From the NCBI RefSeq assembly GCF_022682495.2, contig NC_071397.1:5547082-5611081 (forward strand): a DNA stretch of 64,000 bases. Reading direction: 5' to 3'. Within the stretch, counting starts at the first letter, position 1. Every line of letters begins with the position of its first letter. Shown in pieces: positions 1 through 11,950 of the stretch. This DNA comes from Desmodus rotundus. Taxonomy: Eukaryota > Chordata > Mammalia > Chiroptera > Phyllostomidae. The translations under genes and the position numbers were made by a program. The notes beneath the pieces are model-generated. The model ran no database searches and was not told where the DNA came from. It saw nothing but the letters and a program-made list of their open reading frames with translations.

Positions 1-1194
1 TAAGATGATTTAGCCCCCTTAATTGTATCTCTGCAGAGTTAAATCTGAGTCCTAGTTTAATGTACCAGAATGGTTAAATGGCTAAAGGAACCAATATCCT
101 CCCATAGGTTTTGTACTGATGTTATCTTACAGTTTACTACCCATTTGTAGGCTTCAGTTAAGATTATTTCTTGGTGAAGAGCTGAAGAGCTAAGTCCATG
201 GTGAGTGGAAATGGAATAGTGAGTACTGGAGTATGGTATTCATTTCACTTTCAGAATTCTCTTAGATGCAGGCCTTTGTTTTGGGGCTGCAGTTTAAACA
301 CATGATGCAGCATAGCCTAACACAATACAGAGGTCCGTAAATCAAGCTGAAGTCTAGCTCTATGACATTAATATGCAGCAACAAAAAACGTTGTCTCAAT
401 GTTATCAGTGCAGTTTCTCCACAGTAGTGATGGTTTCCTGAAAATGCGTTTTTAGCCTGACTTCATCAAGATAGAAGTGTTAGCATTGGAATCATATAGA
501 TGGCTTCACATCTGGGAATGTTGTCCTCTATCATTATGTGCGCAATGTTAAAAACAGATTTTTACCTTGAAATAAACCTACAGTTTTAAGCAGTTAACAT
601 AACCTTGTGTTTTCTATTGTCTGTGGTGGTATTTTATCTGTGTCGTTTCACCACAGATAAAAGGATGTCAGTTTGAATAATATGGATACACATTATGTAT
701 AGAAATGGTAATGACCTCACATAAATTGTTCAATATATAACTGTAAATAGTTGAATATAACAGAATTTGATGTGAACACTATTGAGCCTTACAAAAGCCC
801 TTGTCCTCGTGATCCTTGCTTTATATAAATGAGCACTTTCTGGAGCTGCTTCCTGGTTGTAGCTGTACTTTCAACATTTTTCCACTAAATTGGCGTAACT
901 TGTATCTCTCAGACTCAGAATTAAACTGAGACCAAATAGAGGCACGTTCTTCAGGCTTCTAATTTAAACTTAAGCTTTTCCTTCTAAGGAGAACACTTAT
1001 AATCTGGACCTCTGAAACTTGAAAGAAATGCTTTATACTAAGCACTAAACATAGAGTGAACTGTGTGTATAGTCTCTGCTCTCAAAGACCATCGGGGAGA
1101 TCTGACATAAACATTGAAATAGCATATAGTAGACTCTTGTAATTTATGGAGATGTGTCCTGAAAACTTCAAGATACCAGTGTGTAGCATGTCTT
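1..1194. other. Non-coding stretch, no gene seen
   Basis: AT-rich unique-looking sequence. I see no open frame with coding character and no repeat I can name. The only structured site is the inverted repeat at 632-662. Confidence 0.6.
632..662. repeat. Short perfect inverted repeat
   Basis: TTTTATCTGTG (632-642) is the exact reverse complement of CACAGATAAAA (652-662), with a 9-base spacer. An overlapping second pairing, CTGTGGTG with CACCACAG, competes with it. It could form a small hairpin; function unknown. Confidence 0.5.
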
Positions 1195-1290
1195 TTATTT
1201 AGTTTTCCCAGCTGTAAAATATGGGTGATAATACCCTACCTCTCATGATTGTTTGAGAATTACTTAAGGTCCTGTGTTAAATAAAAACTG
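1195..1290 (+). repeat. MIR SINE fragment
   Basis: Reads like the 3' half of the ancient mammalian MIR: a run resembling 'cagctgtaaaatatgggtgataatacc', then 'tacctctcatgattgtttgagaattac', a diverged form of the MIR 'tacctcatagggttgttgtgagg' segment. Recognised by eye, not by alignment. Confidence 0.55.
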
Positions 1291-3018
1291 TAAAACCACA
1301 CTGAGCTGATCTTGTTAGACTCACTGATCAGCCAAGTGAGTCATGACTACTCAGCTGTCCTGCAACACAAGTCATTTCATTCTTAGCAATTTTTACATGT
1401 AGTAAACCTTGAAACCCCAAGTGTTAAATCCTTGAGCGCCAGATGTTTAGCCTGGCAGATGTTTCAGGTCTCTGTTGCCATTACATATTCTTATATGCCT
1501 TCTACTCTCTGGGCAGAATGTGATGGGCACTGCCATTGGTGACATTTGCCTGAGCTTGGCAACTTCCTGTCTTTTTCAGAACTGCTCACTCTTCATGAGT
1601 TATATCTTCTTAGCACGTACACACACTGCCGATATTCAAACAGCCATCTTAGAATGTTGCATAGCTACCTGACCATGTACGTACCTTCCCTTCATTTAGA
1701 AGTTGAGAAAACGCTGTCATATTCACTTATTTGTTGACTCATTCTAGCTACAGAAGTTATCCAAATTTTTAGGCGTCTCTGTGTTAAATGAATGTCATCT
1801 GTCCTGATAGGCCCCTCAGCCTCTTTTTAAAATTAAGGTCATGGCTGGTTTCTAGTTCTTAGGTTTTCCTCCTGCTTCATCAGTGATACCAATAGCTTCT
1901 CCTGTGAAAGTTTCTAGTCTGCTTCTGAATGTGGAAAGCCTTTCCTCCCAAGTCCTTTCTTTTTTTGGCTTTCTGTTCTTTTCCCTCTGAATTGAAAATT
2001 TAGCGTTGTTCTGTTGATCTAGGTGTTAAACCTTTCTATCCAGGATCTCTTTGTTGAATATAATACTCTACCATGCTGTAACAGGATTAGTTAATAATTA
2101 AGGTACATAAGGTGGGTATATAACTGCACACACACTTTTCTGTACTGTCTCGGGATCTCAATTTTGAAGTCTCTTATCTTACTGATCAATCCTACGTTTC
2201 CCAAAGAAGTACCAACTGTTTTTGGCTTGGACCCGTGTTTCCTGCATGAAAAGAATTACTACATTGTAATTCTGTTTTTCATTTGTACCATTTCTTTTAA
2301 TTTTTTTCCAGTGTTTTTCTTACTCTCTCTTCCCTAAATCCTGCGAAATGAAACAAATCCTTGAGTCCAAATCTTTCCTCACCACCTATAGGCTGTTACC
2401 ATCTTGTCAAAGATCAGGTAACATCATGTAGTAGAAGAAATACGGATTTTAATGGACTTTGTAATCCTACCCTGACCTTTAGCTATTATAGATGGATTCA
2501 CTCAGGTTCTGTGTCACTTGACCACCATGCCAAACCACTGTACCAGAAGGGGTGCCTGAGTCATGAGGTAGCCAGCCCTTAACCTCTGACCTGTGTGTCA
2601 TCAGAGAAATGTAACCGCAAGAGAGGCAAAGGGAAATTTAAACTGGTGATGGGCAGGTATACTTGGTTTGGAACATCTTTGGTTGTATGCAGGTTGAAGC
2701 AGAGGAAGCCTCAGGCAGAGAAGAAAGCAGTAGTATTCACGATATCAGTGACCGAGTAGCCCCTGAGAGAGACAGCCAGCCAACTTTGGTTCTGACCATG
2801 ACTCAGTTTCTGCTGTTGGATCCCTGTGATATATATGTTTTCTTGTGACTACCCACTTTACCTTTACTTGAGGCAGGTAAAGTGGGTTACTCTCTCTTAC
2901 ACACAGTGGAGTCTGGTTCAACGAATGGCAGCTGTTCACCATGCATTCAAGAATTCTCTCGTTATTGCCAAGTAAATTGACCATTTGTTTTTTGTAATTT
3001 GTATTGCTTTCAAAACTA
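1291..3018. other. Non-coding stretch, no gene seen
   Basis: AT-rich sequence with small unconvincing open frames. I see no named repeat. It contains the inverted repeat at 2,851-2,887. Confidence 0.55.
2851..2887. repeat. Inverted repeat, 12-bp perfect stem
   Basis: ACCCACTTTACC at 2,851-2,862 pairs exactly with GGTAAAGTGGGT at 2,876-2,887 across a 13-base loop. It is a possible RNA or cruciform hairpin. No transcript or partner is visible. Confidence 0.6.
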
Positions 3019-3019
3019 T

Positions 3020-3230
3020 GGCTTAGTAATTAAGGACTTAAGCTCCGAAATCAGACATATTCTTTACTCTGATACTTAGGCAGGTTGTACCAAATTGTAT
3101 CCTGTGCCATAGTTTTCTCATCTGGAAAATGAGTATAGAGTTAGGACTTTCCTTGATGTGAGGATTTAATAATTTTTTTGTTTTGTAAAGCAGATGTCCC
3201 TTGCATGCATGCAGTAAGCACTTATTCACA
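3020..3230 (+). repeat. MIR SINE
   Basis: The order of MIR landmarks is visible: 'atggcttagtaattaagg' near the start, a degraded middle, then 'agttttctcatctggaaaatg' and 'gtgaggatttaat'. This matches the MIR plus orientation. Confidence 0.6.
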
Positions 3231-4125
3231 AATTTAGGATATGAAAATCTTAGTGTATTTCTCTTAAACTGGTGATAAAAGATCAGTTCTTTTTTTCTTT
3301 TTTACCCCAGACTGTCACCACTCAATGTTTTTGTAACATACAATAAAAATGAATTACTAGATTAAAAAATCACCAATAATAAAGATATATGTCCTGTTTT
3401 ATTATATTCAGTAGATAAGTTATTCTGTCAAGTTGTTATAAAAGTTTCTAACTTTTTACCCTTGATATCTCTACTTACTACAGGCTATAAATACTTTGCA
3501 GAGTAACCATTCTTATAACATTTAGTAGTTAGCAGTTCAGATTCATTTATTGACCTGGACAGTATATGAGGGCCATCTGAAGCCTCTGGAACTGCCTCCC
3601 TTACATGGTTGTTAATTCACCCTTCCCAGATGGTGGAGTTGTTCTTTTCCTTTGAGCTGTGCAATTCTCTCCTAGTTGCTCTTCAATTTGGAAATAAGAA
3701 ACCTCTACTCCCTGAAGTTCGGACAAGCATGCTATCTCTTGAACGAAATGGCTCTGCTAAATGGATGAGAGTAGGATGCTGCCTTGTGGACTGAGGTGAA
3801 GCAGTCACTGGCAGTGTGGTCAGATTAATAATTTAAGGATCCCCTAAAGCACAACCTCAAACCAGACTGCATGTTAGTGGACAAATGGGGAACCATAGAC
3901 AGAAGGAGCTTGGCATTTGTGTATTCCTTCTATGCAAAGGCAGTAACAGACTGCCATTCATTTGCGGTACAGAGTTTCAAACAGTAGGTTTTACAAATAG
4001 CAACTGTGGTTGACAACCAAAAGTCTGCAAAATGCTAGACTCAAGCAGGGTTGGTATTCTTTTCCAAGTATCTTAGGGGAAACCAGGCATTACAAGATTT
4101 TATCTTCAGAGAAAGTGTAACTGTT
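3231..4125. other. Non-coding stretch, no gene seen
   Basis: No credible coding frame or named repeat. Short T-rich and A-rich runs occur around 3,290-3,370. Confidence 0.5.
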
Positions 4126-4129
4126 AGCA

Positions 4130-4310
4130 AGCACTTACTAAGTGTCCATGCATTGTGCTAATATGTTTTATGAACATATTTCACTTAATTCTCACCAAAT
4201 ACAGATTGATCCCCATTGTTAAACAAGCTAACAAGGTTTAGAGAGATTAAGCAACTTGTCTGAAGCCTTGTAGTTGTAAGTACTTGATTTTGAAACTATG
4301 TTTGCCAGAC
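4130..4310 (-). repeat. MIR SINE, minus strand
   Basis: Begins with the reverse-orientation MIR or L2 tail motif 'agcacttactaagtgtccatgc' and continues through 'ttaattctcaccaaatac', 'gatccccattgttaaac' and 'gagagattaagcaacttg'. These follow the MIR minus-strand order. Confidence 0.7.
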
Positions 4311-4429
4311 TCCTAAAGTGGATTTTCTCCCTGCTGCCCCCCCCCGCCCCAAATAAATTACAAATAACTTTTTTTCTGGAACAATTTGGGAGTAAGTTTC
4401 CAACTTGATGCCCACTCACTTCCAAATAT

Positions 4430-4920
4430 TTTAGTGTTTATTTTCGAAAAACAACAGTCTCACTTGTAACCAAAGTACAGTGATCAAAATAAGGAAATTA
4501 ACACTGATACATTACTATTATCTAATCCTCATTCAGGTTTGGCAGTTGTCCCAGTGATGTCTTTTATAGTATATATTTCCGTAATGTCTCCTTATTCTCT
4601 TCTGAAATAGTTCCTCAGTGTTTTCTTGACTTTTACGAACTTCTTGGCACTTTTGCAGTTAACAATCCAGTTATTTTGTAAAATGTGTCTTGATTTGATT
4701 TTCTCTTATTTCCTCATGATTCAGGTTATGCACTTCTGGAGGAATAGTGCATAAGCAATGTTTGTTGTGCCCTATCACCTGTAATACAGTGTCAGTTTGA
4801 CCCATTACTGACGACTACTGCTTTGACTGCTTTGTGGAGGTGTCTGTTGTCTGCTGGCTTTCATCACTGTAGAGTTACTTTTCTCCCCTTTGTGGTTAAT
4901 AAATGTTTTGTGGGAAAGTG
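4430..4920 (-). mobile_element. Old L1 3' region (L1ME-like), minus strand
   Basis: The run of T-rich text around 'cattcaggtttggcagttgtcccagtgatgtc' and 'tttgactgctttgtggaggtg' resembles the 3' untranslated region of ancient L1 elements in reverse orientation. It is strongly diverged, and the subfamily is not certain. Confidence 0.4.
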
Positions 4921-5863
4921 TTTACAACTATGTAGGTACTACATCGCCATGACAATATTTATTATTCATTAAATTTGCGTCTGTATGGTTTTCAGTTTCA
5001 TTTAATGGTTTATAATCTGTTACCACCATTATGTATTTTGATGTCCAGATTGTCTCAGATTTGGCTGGTGAGAGTCCCTTCAGGCTGATATGTTTTTGAC
5101 ATGTCCCTTGACAAAATATTTCTGAGCATTTTCTTGCCTTCTGGCACAGCAGGATGCCCACGCTCATCTTGTACTTTCCATGCCACAGTTGTTTCTCCAA
5201 GGAACCTTGGTTCTTTTTAGTGGAAAATAGTATTCAGAAGCCAAGATCTGGGTGATTAGTGTGCTGATTTGCTGTTGTATGTTGCTGCTCCCAGACCTTC
5301 TTAGTGGATACTTACACATTTATCTCTATTTATTTATATCTCTAAGTATATTGAAAAATCACAAATTCATATTAACTCCATTCTAATGCCACAGTTTTCA
5401 TTCTAGTTTTCCTTCTTTCTTATTTTGTAAAGCCCTTCTCTGACACTGAGAAACCTGTTTAATAAGTTTATGAAGTGATCAGCCCCCCTCTGTGGTACCA
5501 GTCTCCCATCTCTGTCACTACTTTTTCCTCTGCATGGATGTCCTGCTTTCCTTCCGGGGCTCTGACTCCTCATTCTAGACACTTTGCACTTCCCCTTTCC
5601 CAGCGTAGGAATGCCATTGTATGACACCTCTCCCAATGGCGGGCACCTCGCCTTGGGCTCTCAAATGAACTTTCATGATGACCACGTTACACTGTCTCAG
5701 TCCTCTTATTTTTGTGTTTTTGCTGCTGTCTGTGAGGTGCAGCATTGAGAGTTCTCTAAAATGATGGTCCTGCTTGTAGGAGAGCACTACTAAGATAATC
5801 TGAGTGGGAGGAATTGAACATTAGAGCTGAAAAATAACATTTTCTAGGATCAGCCTGGGTCAG
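4921..5863. other. Non-coding stretch, no gene seen
   Basis: May continue an old degraded repeat at its left end. The overlapping small open frames on the minus strand at 5,400-5,790 show no recognisable family. Confidence 0.45.
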
Positions 5864-6069
5864 TACCGTAGTTTTTGGACTATAAGATGCCAAATTTGGG
5901 GGGAAAATGTGGGTACATCTTATAGTCTGAATGTAGCTTACCTGGCTTGGGGGGGTGAAGGGGCAGTAGAATAGGTGTTTTTTGTTGTTTTTTTTTTTTC
6001 CTCTTTTCCTCCTCTAAAACCTAGGTACATCTTATGATCCGGTGCATCTTATAGTCTGAAAATACGGTA
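5864..6069. mobile_element. TA-flanked inverted-repeat MITE
   Basis: The element lies at 5,866-6,067 and is flanked on both sides by TA (5,864-5,865 and 6,068-6,069). The ends are inverted repeats of about 25 bp: the left end starts CCGTAGTTTTTGGACTATAA and the right end, reversed, starts CCGTATTTTCAGACTATAAG. Both arms repeat the motif 'catcttatagtctg' internally. The middle is a T- and G-rich filler without coding potential. A TA target and short non-coding body fit a non-autonomous Tc1/mariner-superfamily element, but I cannot name the family, and another TA-targeting superfamily is possible. Confidence 0.75.
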
Positions 6070-9000
6070 ATTTGTATTCTGAACATTATTACAGAAGTAG
6101 AATTGTTCTTTTGACAAGAAATTGGGATTGTCTCTATAAGTCTCATTAGAGATTAAAAAGAAAAGCAAGTTTTACTCTTTACTCTTTAGAGGATGTAAAA
6201 TGAGTTGCATTCCTGAGTGGGCAAGAGGACTTAGAATGGATAGAAGAATAGAATCTTTTCTGAAGGAACTAATTGCTAGGCCTAACCATTGGCAAGATAG
6301 TATGCATTTAGCAAGTAGAACAGGGTGGAGATTTGGGTTGGGGCAAATTACATACAGAGACTTCTCCTTGGAAGGATGAAGAAGCAAATAGTGTGCCAGA
6401 GGATTAGTAGGAGGTGGCATGAAGCTGGGTGTTAATATGGGGGTGGGGTGACAGTTATGTTTGGTCTGTACTGTTCCACAGGGAAAATAAGCAGGAAGGA
6501 TGGCTAGGAGGTACTGAGAGGGAAGTTTTAAGTCTCTTAACAATGAGAACTGTGGACAGTAAGTGAGCAAGGTGGCACACTGCTCTGGAGTACGCTTATT
6601 CCAAGGACCACACACTTTCTCATTTTTTTTTTCATTAGACCAAATTGATAAGAAAACTTATTTTAAGCCTGTTTTTGAAACACCTGAGTGAATCTAGTAA
6701 TTTGACAGTATCATGAAATCCTACCCCTAAAAATCTTAAAGATTTAATTCAGTGCAAACAAACAAACTGTAAGCTGTATGCTATTCAGAGTTGTGGGTTG
6801 GTTTGTTTTGCAAAGAGAAAGGCATATCGATAAATCAGTGGTCAGAGTAATGACTTACGCAGAAAAACTTAAGATATGGAGGGAAATTGGTCTAGTAGTT
6901 ACTGAAATTTAGGCTGATCGAGTCATCATTTTTTTCTGTCCCTCCTTTACCTGATTTCAGTAATTTGGATATTACTTACTGCTCATGTATTTGTTCCTTT
7001 GATGGGAACCTTGCTTAGTAAGTTCTTGCTCAGTGTATATCCTTAAGAAACAATCAAATTCCCTGTGGTTATTCACTTGATTTAGTATCATTAAAGTGAG
7101 AGAAGTTAGAGGTCTTATGAGAATGTCCAGTCATTTTCAGAAGGAAAAGAAACATATAGGTCAGAGATAAAAAATGGTATCAGATTTTCCATGCCAGCCA
7201 GTTTCTTTTGGTGTGCCGAGAGGTGGGGGGCTGTCCCTTGACGGAGTACTGACAATTGACTGCGATTACCTGGTGCCCCCGCACTGAGGGCCAGGGCTCA
7301 GTACGTCCGGATCTTGACTCAAATGGCAGGGTAGTGGGAATGGAAACTCCCAGTGATTAAAAAGACTAAGTATGCCTTAGTTCGTTCCTTCTCAGTCTTT
7401 CTGTGATGATCCACATGGAAAATGTGGATTGGTGATGAGGTTTGTGATTGCGATAAAGGGTTTTTTTCACAGACATGTGAAAAATACCATCCATCTGCAT
7501 CAGGAATATCTTTCAGTTTTCATTTTGGTACAGTTTTTAGTCTCTACTCCTCTCACTATCACATACTTCACATAGAGCACAGAACGTTTGCAGGACTTGT
7601 TATTGTTGAACCCCTAATCTAGTCCTTAGGTTATGTGGCTTTTTTCTAAGCCACCTAGTGTCCCAGCCCTTAATTATTGTAATTAATTCATGGCCCTTTG
7701 TTTGTGTACATTCAAGCATGTGTTGTAAATAAAAGAGATGCTATTCTGTGTATCTGCATCAGGGACTGAGTCCTAGGTTGATCACATGTCTAATTGAGAT
7801 TAAATTTTTGCTTTTGATACTTGCTGATTTGACCGCCTTTTGAGTAACATGATGACACATCCTAAATTTGTTGCTGATGGTTTGATGAAGTTTTGGGGTA
7901 GACTTCTTCCTGTTGCCAAGTTCTAATAAAATGACTAAATTTACTTTTGATTCATTCTAGTCGGCAGCTTCACACTTATTTCTAAGATTTATTTAAGGCT
8001 TTTTTCTGAATCAACAATGTTTGTTTTTCATTATTTCCCCCCAGCTTAGTAGCAGAAATGATGGTTTCATATTGCATTTGTATCAAATTCCTCTAGTTGA
8101 TATTTCTTGTTCTCATTAAGTAGTGGCTTTCCCAAATGATTTTTGGATGCATATGAAGGAAGGAAAAAATAGAAGACCAAAGTTAGTTATGTGCATTTAG
8201 TTCCTCCTCTCTTCCTTCCTCTAGGTTAAATAACCACCTTCATTTTATAACCTGTTAGCAGTTTGCTAGGCTTGGTAAGACCCTGCCGCTACACTTCAGT
8301 GCAGTACCTTTTTTTCAGTGACTTAGGCACCAGCTGCTCTTCCAGCTGCACAAAGAGGACCCACACAAAGTGATTCAGCACATAAACCCCATTCTTAGAG
8401 CATCAGTTAATCAAACCAGTCTTTTTATTTTGTCAGCCATTCAAAGTCTGTATTTGCTTCTCTAGTGCTTCAGAAATAATTGATGATTCTTCTGTTGATG
8501 AAACACATCCTTAGATGTCTGATGCTCATTAAATATGTTGTTAGAATAACAGATGTGGCTGCCTAGCCTTTTTTAGACCCTTGCAGGTATATAGAATTGT
8601 AAGGATGTTTATTTTAAAGATCTGTAAAGAGTTAGAACTTAGCAAAATATGATTTGAAACATCAGAGGATAACTCTTAATGTCACAATAGCTGTTATTTT
8701 ATTTGAATGAGATTATGTCATAGGTATATTGATAATTGGGACCAGATGCTATACTTTATGCCTTCCCTTCCCTTTATAAGGTTTTTGGCCTTATTTAATT
8801 GTATATGACATTGGGAATAGATTTTATTTTGACAGAAGAAACTTCAATGAAAGAGGTAGGTGAATGATTCTTTTTTCCTCCCATCTCCTGCAGAATACAC
8901 CCCTTGCAGTGCAATTTGATTGGCATTTGTGCAGTAAGGTATTAACTGCCTTTCATATATGCCCTGCCCTATTAGCAAGAATATACAATGGTACAAAAAT

Positions 9001-9413
9001 GAATTTGTCAAGCATTTTATGGCTCCATGATCTATTGTACAATATTAATCCTGCTGCAGTATTATTAAGTCATTTTTCATCTCCCCTCAAATTAATGTTG
9101 ACGTTCTATTACTGGATTTGTTCTTGTCCCCAGATTAAAACATAAAGGAAAAAAGTCTTCCCTGCTACAATATTAAAATTAATTGTAGGGTAAGCAGGAC
9201 CTTGCTTGGTGAAGTAGAATTCCCCTGGAAAAATTATAACATGAATTTATTTCTCTGCTTTCTGCTTGTTCTTGTGCATAGAAAAAGCACAACTGGAACA
9301 TATTTCTAAGGGCACAGGGAGAATATAGCAAGGGAGAGGGTAAAATTAAAGTATGTAAAATTTTCCAAAAAGAGATTTAAGAAAATCAGGGTCTGAGCCT
9401 GGGAGAACCACAC
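6070..9413. other. Non-coding stretch, no defended gene
   Basis: Contains a 147-codon minus-strand frame (6,172-6,615) and a short Cys-containing plus frame (7,422-7,622), neither of which I accept as a gene. The segment 8,860-9,190 reads as slowly evolving AT-rich sequence and is flagged separately. No named repeat is obvious. Confidence 0.5.
8860..9190. other. Candidate conserved non-coding element
   Basis: Unique, non-repetitive AT-rich text with homeobox-like ATTA and TAAT cores and no frame of coding character. The impression of conservation is from composition only; no alignment was made. Confidence 0.2.
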
Positions 9414-9450
9414 CTATCCACCTTTAGGCTTCTAGCCTAAAGGTGGATAG
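9414..9450. repeat. Perfect 16-bp hairpin
   Basis: CTATCCACCTTTAGGC at 9,414-9,429 is the exact reverse complement of GCCTAAAGGTGGATAG at 9,435-9,450, leaving a 5-base loop (ttcta). A perfect stem this long with such a small loop is rare in unique DNA. It could be a recent foldback mutation (template switching), a structured RNA stem or a protein-binding palindrome. It is short for a microRNA precursor. Confidence 0.85.
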
Positions 9451-9744
9451 AAATGCTGATGGTGTTGGATTTATAGGTAGAATAATTTGGGCTGACTTAT
9501 GATCCTTTTTATGCTTATGAGAATAAGATGTTTTGTTTAGTCCAAGAAATTAGGTTCACTTAAAAATTACATGGCAAGCTCAACATTTATGAATCAGGGT
9601 GGTGTCATCATCAGGACTCAGGAATAATTTTGTCCCAAAATTAAGCCTAAATGATGCTTTTCTGTGAATGCTTTTTGTAGCCCCTGGAAGCATGCACTGT
9701 GTTTCTTCCAGACACTGAGTAGTGAACTTTATTTTGGTTAAAAA

Positions 9745-10395
9745 AAACACCTTAACCATTTGTGACTGCATGAATGGACCTAGAGCAGGGGTGTCAAACT
9801 CATTTTCACTGGGGCTGCCTTCAAAGGGCCAAACGTAATTTTAGGACTGTATAAATGTAACTACTCTTCAACTAGGGGCAAGGAGCTCTGTGCTGCTGCC
9901 AGGTAGAAACAAGGTGCCAGGCTGGATGCGGCCCACAGGCCTTGTGTTTGCCCCCTGTGACCTGGAGAGTACTATGCTAAGTGAAATAAGTCTGTCAAAG
10001 AAAGACAAACGCCATTTCTCTTTTTTTATATGTGAAATGATTTTCCTTATATGTGAAATCTAAAGAACAATATAAATGAACAAACAAAACAGAAAGAGAC
10101 TCAGAGATGCAGAGAACAGACTGATGGTCGGCAAAGGGGAGGGAGCTGAGGGACTGAGTGAAAAGGTGAAGGGATTAAGAAATATAGATGGGTAGGTACA
10201 AAATAGCTGTGGGAATATGAAGTACAACATAGGGAATATAGTCAATGATTCTGTGTATATGGGTACTAGTTGGGTACTGTAATGATCTCAGGGAACCCTT
10301 TGTAAAGTATATGATTGTCTAGCCACTATATTGTACACTTGAAACTAATACAAAATAATATTGACTGTAAACTGTAATTGAAAAATAATTTCTGT
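9745..10395 (+). mobile_element. L1 3' end, plus strand, split by a hAT element
   Basis: The L1 text 'ccatttgtgactgcatgaatggacctagag' is interrupted at 9,786 and resumes at 9,960 with 'acctggagagtactatgctaagtgaaataag'. It then continues through the typical L1 3' untranslated region ('cactatattgtacacttgaaac') to an A-rich end near 10,395. Joining the two sides restores normal L1 order, so the L1 was present before the hAT arrived. No ORF2 frame remains open. Confidence 0.85.
9786..9959 (+). mobile_element. Non-autonomous hAT (nhAT) element, copy 1
   Basis: Starts CAGGGGTGTCAAACTCATTT and ends with 'cttgtgtttgccccctgtg'. The flanking 8-mers, acctagag (9,778-9,785) and acctggag (9,960-9,967), match 7 of 8, as expected of an aged hAT target duplication. 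It has no coding capacity and would depend on a hAT transposase in trans. It shares most of its length with the copy at 34,850 and its left half with the fold-back copy at 24,268. Such short hAT elements are known from bat genomes. Confidence 0.85.
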
Positions 10396-11950
10396 GTGGC
10401 TCCAGTTGAGTAGATGTTGCCCCTTTAGAGGGGCCGGCATTGTTGTGCTTGCCAGAGTTGCTCTTCTCACCTTGTCGTTCTGAACCTAGCTCACTTAGGT
10501 TACCTGCTCAGTTCCTGTAGACACTGGTGTTTGTAACTCCTACCCTTAAGTGACTGAGGTCTGATGAGATTCTACCACCTGAGACAGGATTTAAACAGAT
10601 TTGGGAGTGGTGACAGTGGTTTACTGCCACAGGCACCAAAAATTATGCTCAGTAGGCTGCTACCACCTGCACGTGAGAAGTATCTTCCTTGGGGAGTAAA
10701 GAAGGAACTCCACTAATAATATCCTTAAGTAACTTATATTAGCTAGCTTCCAATTTTAAGTTTCTTATTCTTAGTTTAGTGGCTAAAATTAAGATTTTAA
10801 ATTAGTAGAAAGTATTAATCCAGCTTTTTTTAAAAAAAAGCATTTTGACAAATGAGTTACATTTATCTTTCCATCCAAGAAAGTTTAATCATTAAAGTAA
10901 GAGATGAATCTCTGAAAAAAGCAGTAATATTATATTATTTAACAATCCATACTTAATGGAGGATGGTTTTTCCTTATTTATTCCTTTACTGTATGATTAA
11001 AGACAAACTTTGTTCCATGCTCAACGTGTTATTAAGAAGTCTAAGTCATAACTATGTCCACGAAATATTTTTTAGAAAGTTTACTAAATGTTAAAGGCGT
11101 GGGTTATACAAAGATGATAAACATGTGATCTCCTTTAGATAGCCTATGATTTATCAGTTTTAAAACTTCTGAATGTGGGTCAGTGATTTACCTCAGACCC
11201 AGTATTCAAGAATATTTAGATTGGAGTGTGGTTTTACTTTGAATGAGATTATGGTACCTGCTGACATAGTTTGGAATTTAACTCTAGTTCTAGGAGATAC
11301 TGAGAACAAAGGAGGGGAATTGGAGTGAGTGGCCAGCAGATCTCCAAAGCACGAGAGGAATTCATTCCTGTAATATGAGGGGTTATTACAGGTAACCACC
11401 TGTCAGAGGTTACAGGTGATGATGTTCAGGGGCATTAGTTTATAGATTCTGAAAAAAATGATTCAGAGTTTTGAATTTGCTCTCAGAATCCTCCCAGGAC
11501 AATATCTCACATTCCTTTCATTGGTAACTTTATTGCCAAAAAGTTTACATTCAAATGGAGTTAGTAGAAAAAACATAATTCACTTTTACAGAGATTTAAA
11601 ATACAGTCCTGGTCTACATTCTTCTGAGAAAAATAAGGATGGCTGTTACTCATGTGTGGTACTGGGACTATAGACCTAACCTTAAAAAATATTAAACATT
11701 CTCAATGTAGCAATTGTCTGCTTTTAAGCAGTAGTTCAAAATTATCTGCAGAATTTTTGTAAACTCAGCCCCTGCTGTGCGAACAATGCTACCCCTGTGT
11801 AACCACTACTGTTCTGGTGCAGCACTAGCTCGCTCTTTGTTGAATCAAGATTAAGAAGGGAGAGAAGCAAGAGCCAGACAGGTGACATTCTGACTCCTCC
11901 CTGGAAACTGGCATGGATCTAACAACTCTAGGTTATGATTTGCTTGGTTC
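10396..11950. other. Non-coding stretch, no gene seen
   Basis: Unique AT-rich sequence. A few short open frames (for example 11,193-11,399 minus and 11,458-11,673 plus) lack any recognisable family. No named repeat seen. Confidence 0.5.

Noticed and set aside
6172..6615. 147-codon open frame on the minus strand
   Set aside because: It lies in non-repeat sequence but has no recognisable domain, is rich in Pro, Leu and Ser as expected of a purine-rich complement, and lacks supporting neighbours. Likely chance.
7422..7622. Short plus frame with an EGF-like CDCDKGFFSQTCE start
   Set aside because: Only one half of an EGF-like pattern, a stop lies a few codons upstream in frame, and the rest of the peptide has no domain. 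Could not be tied to a family.
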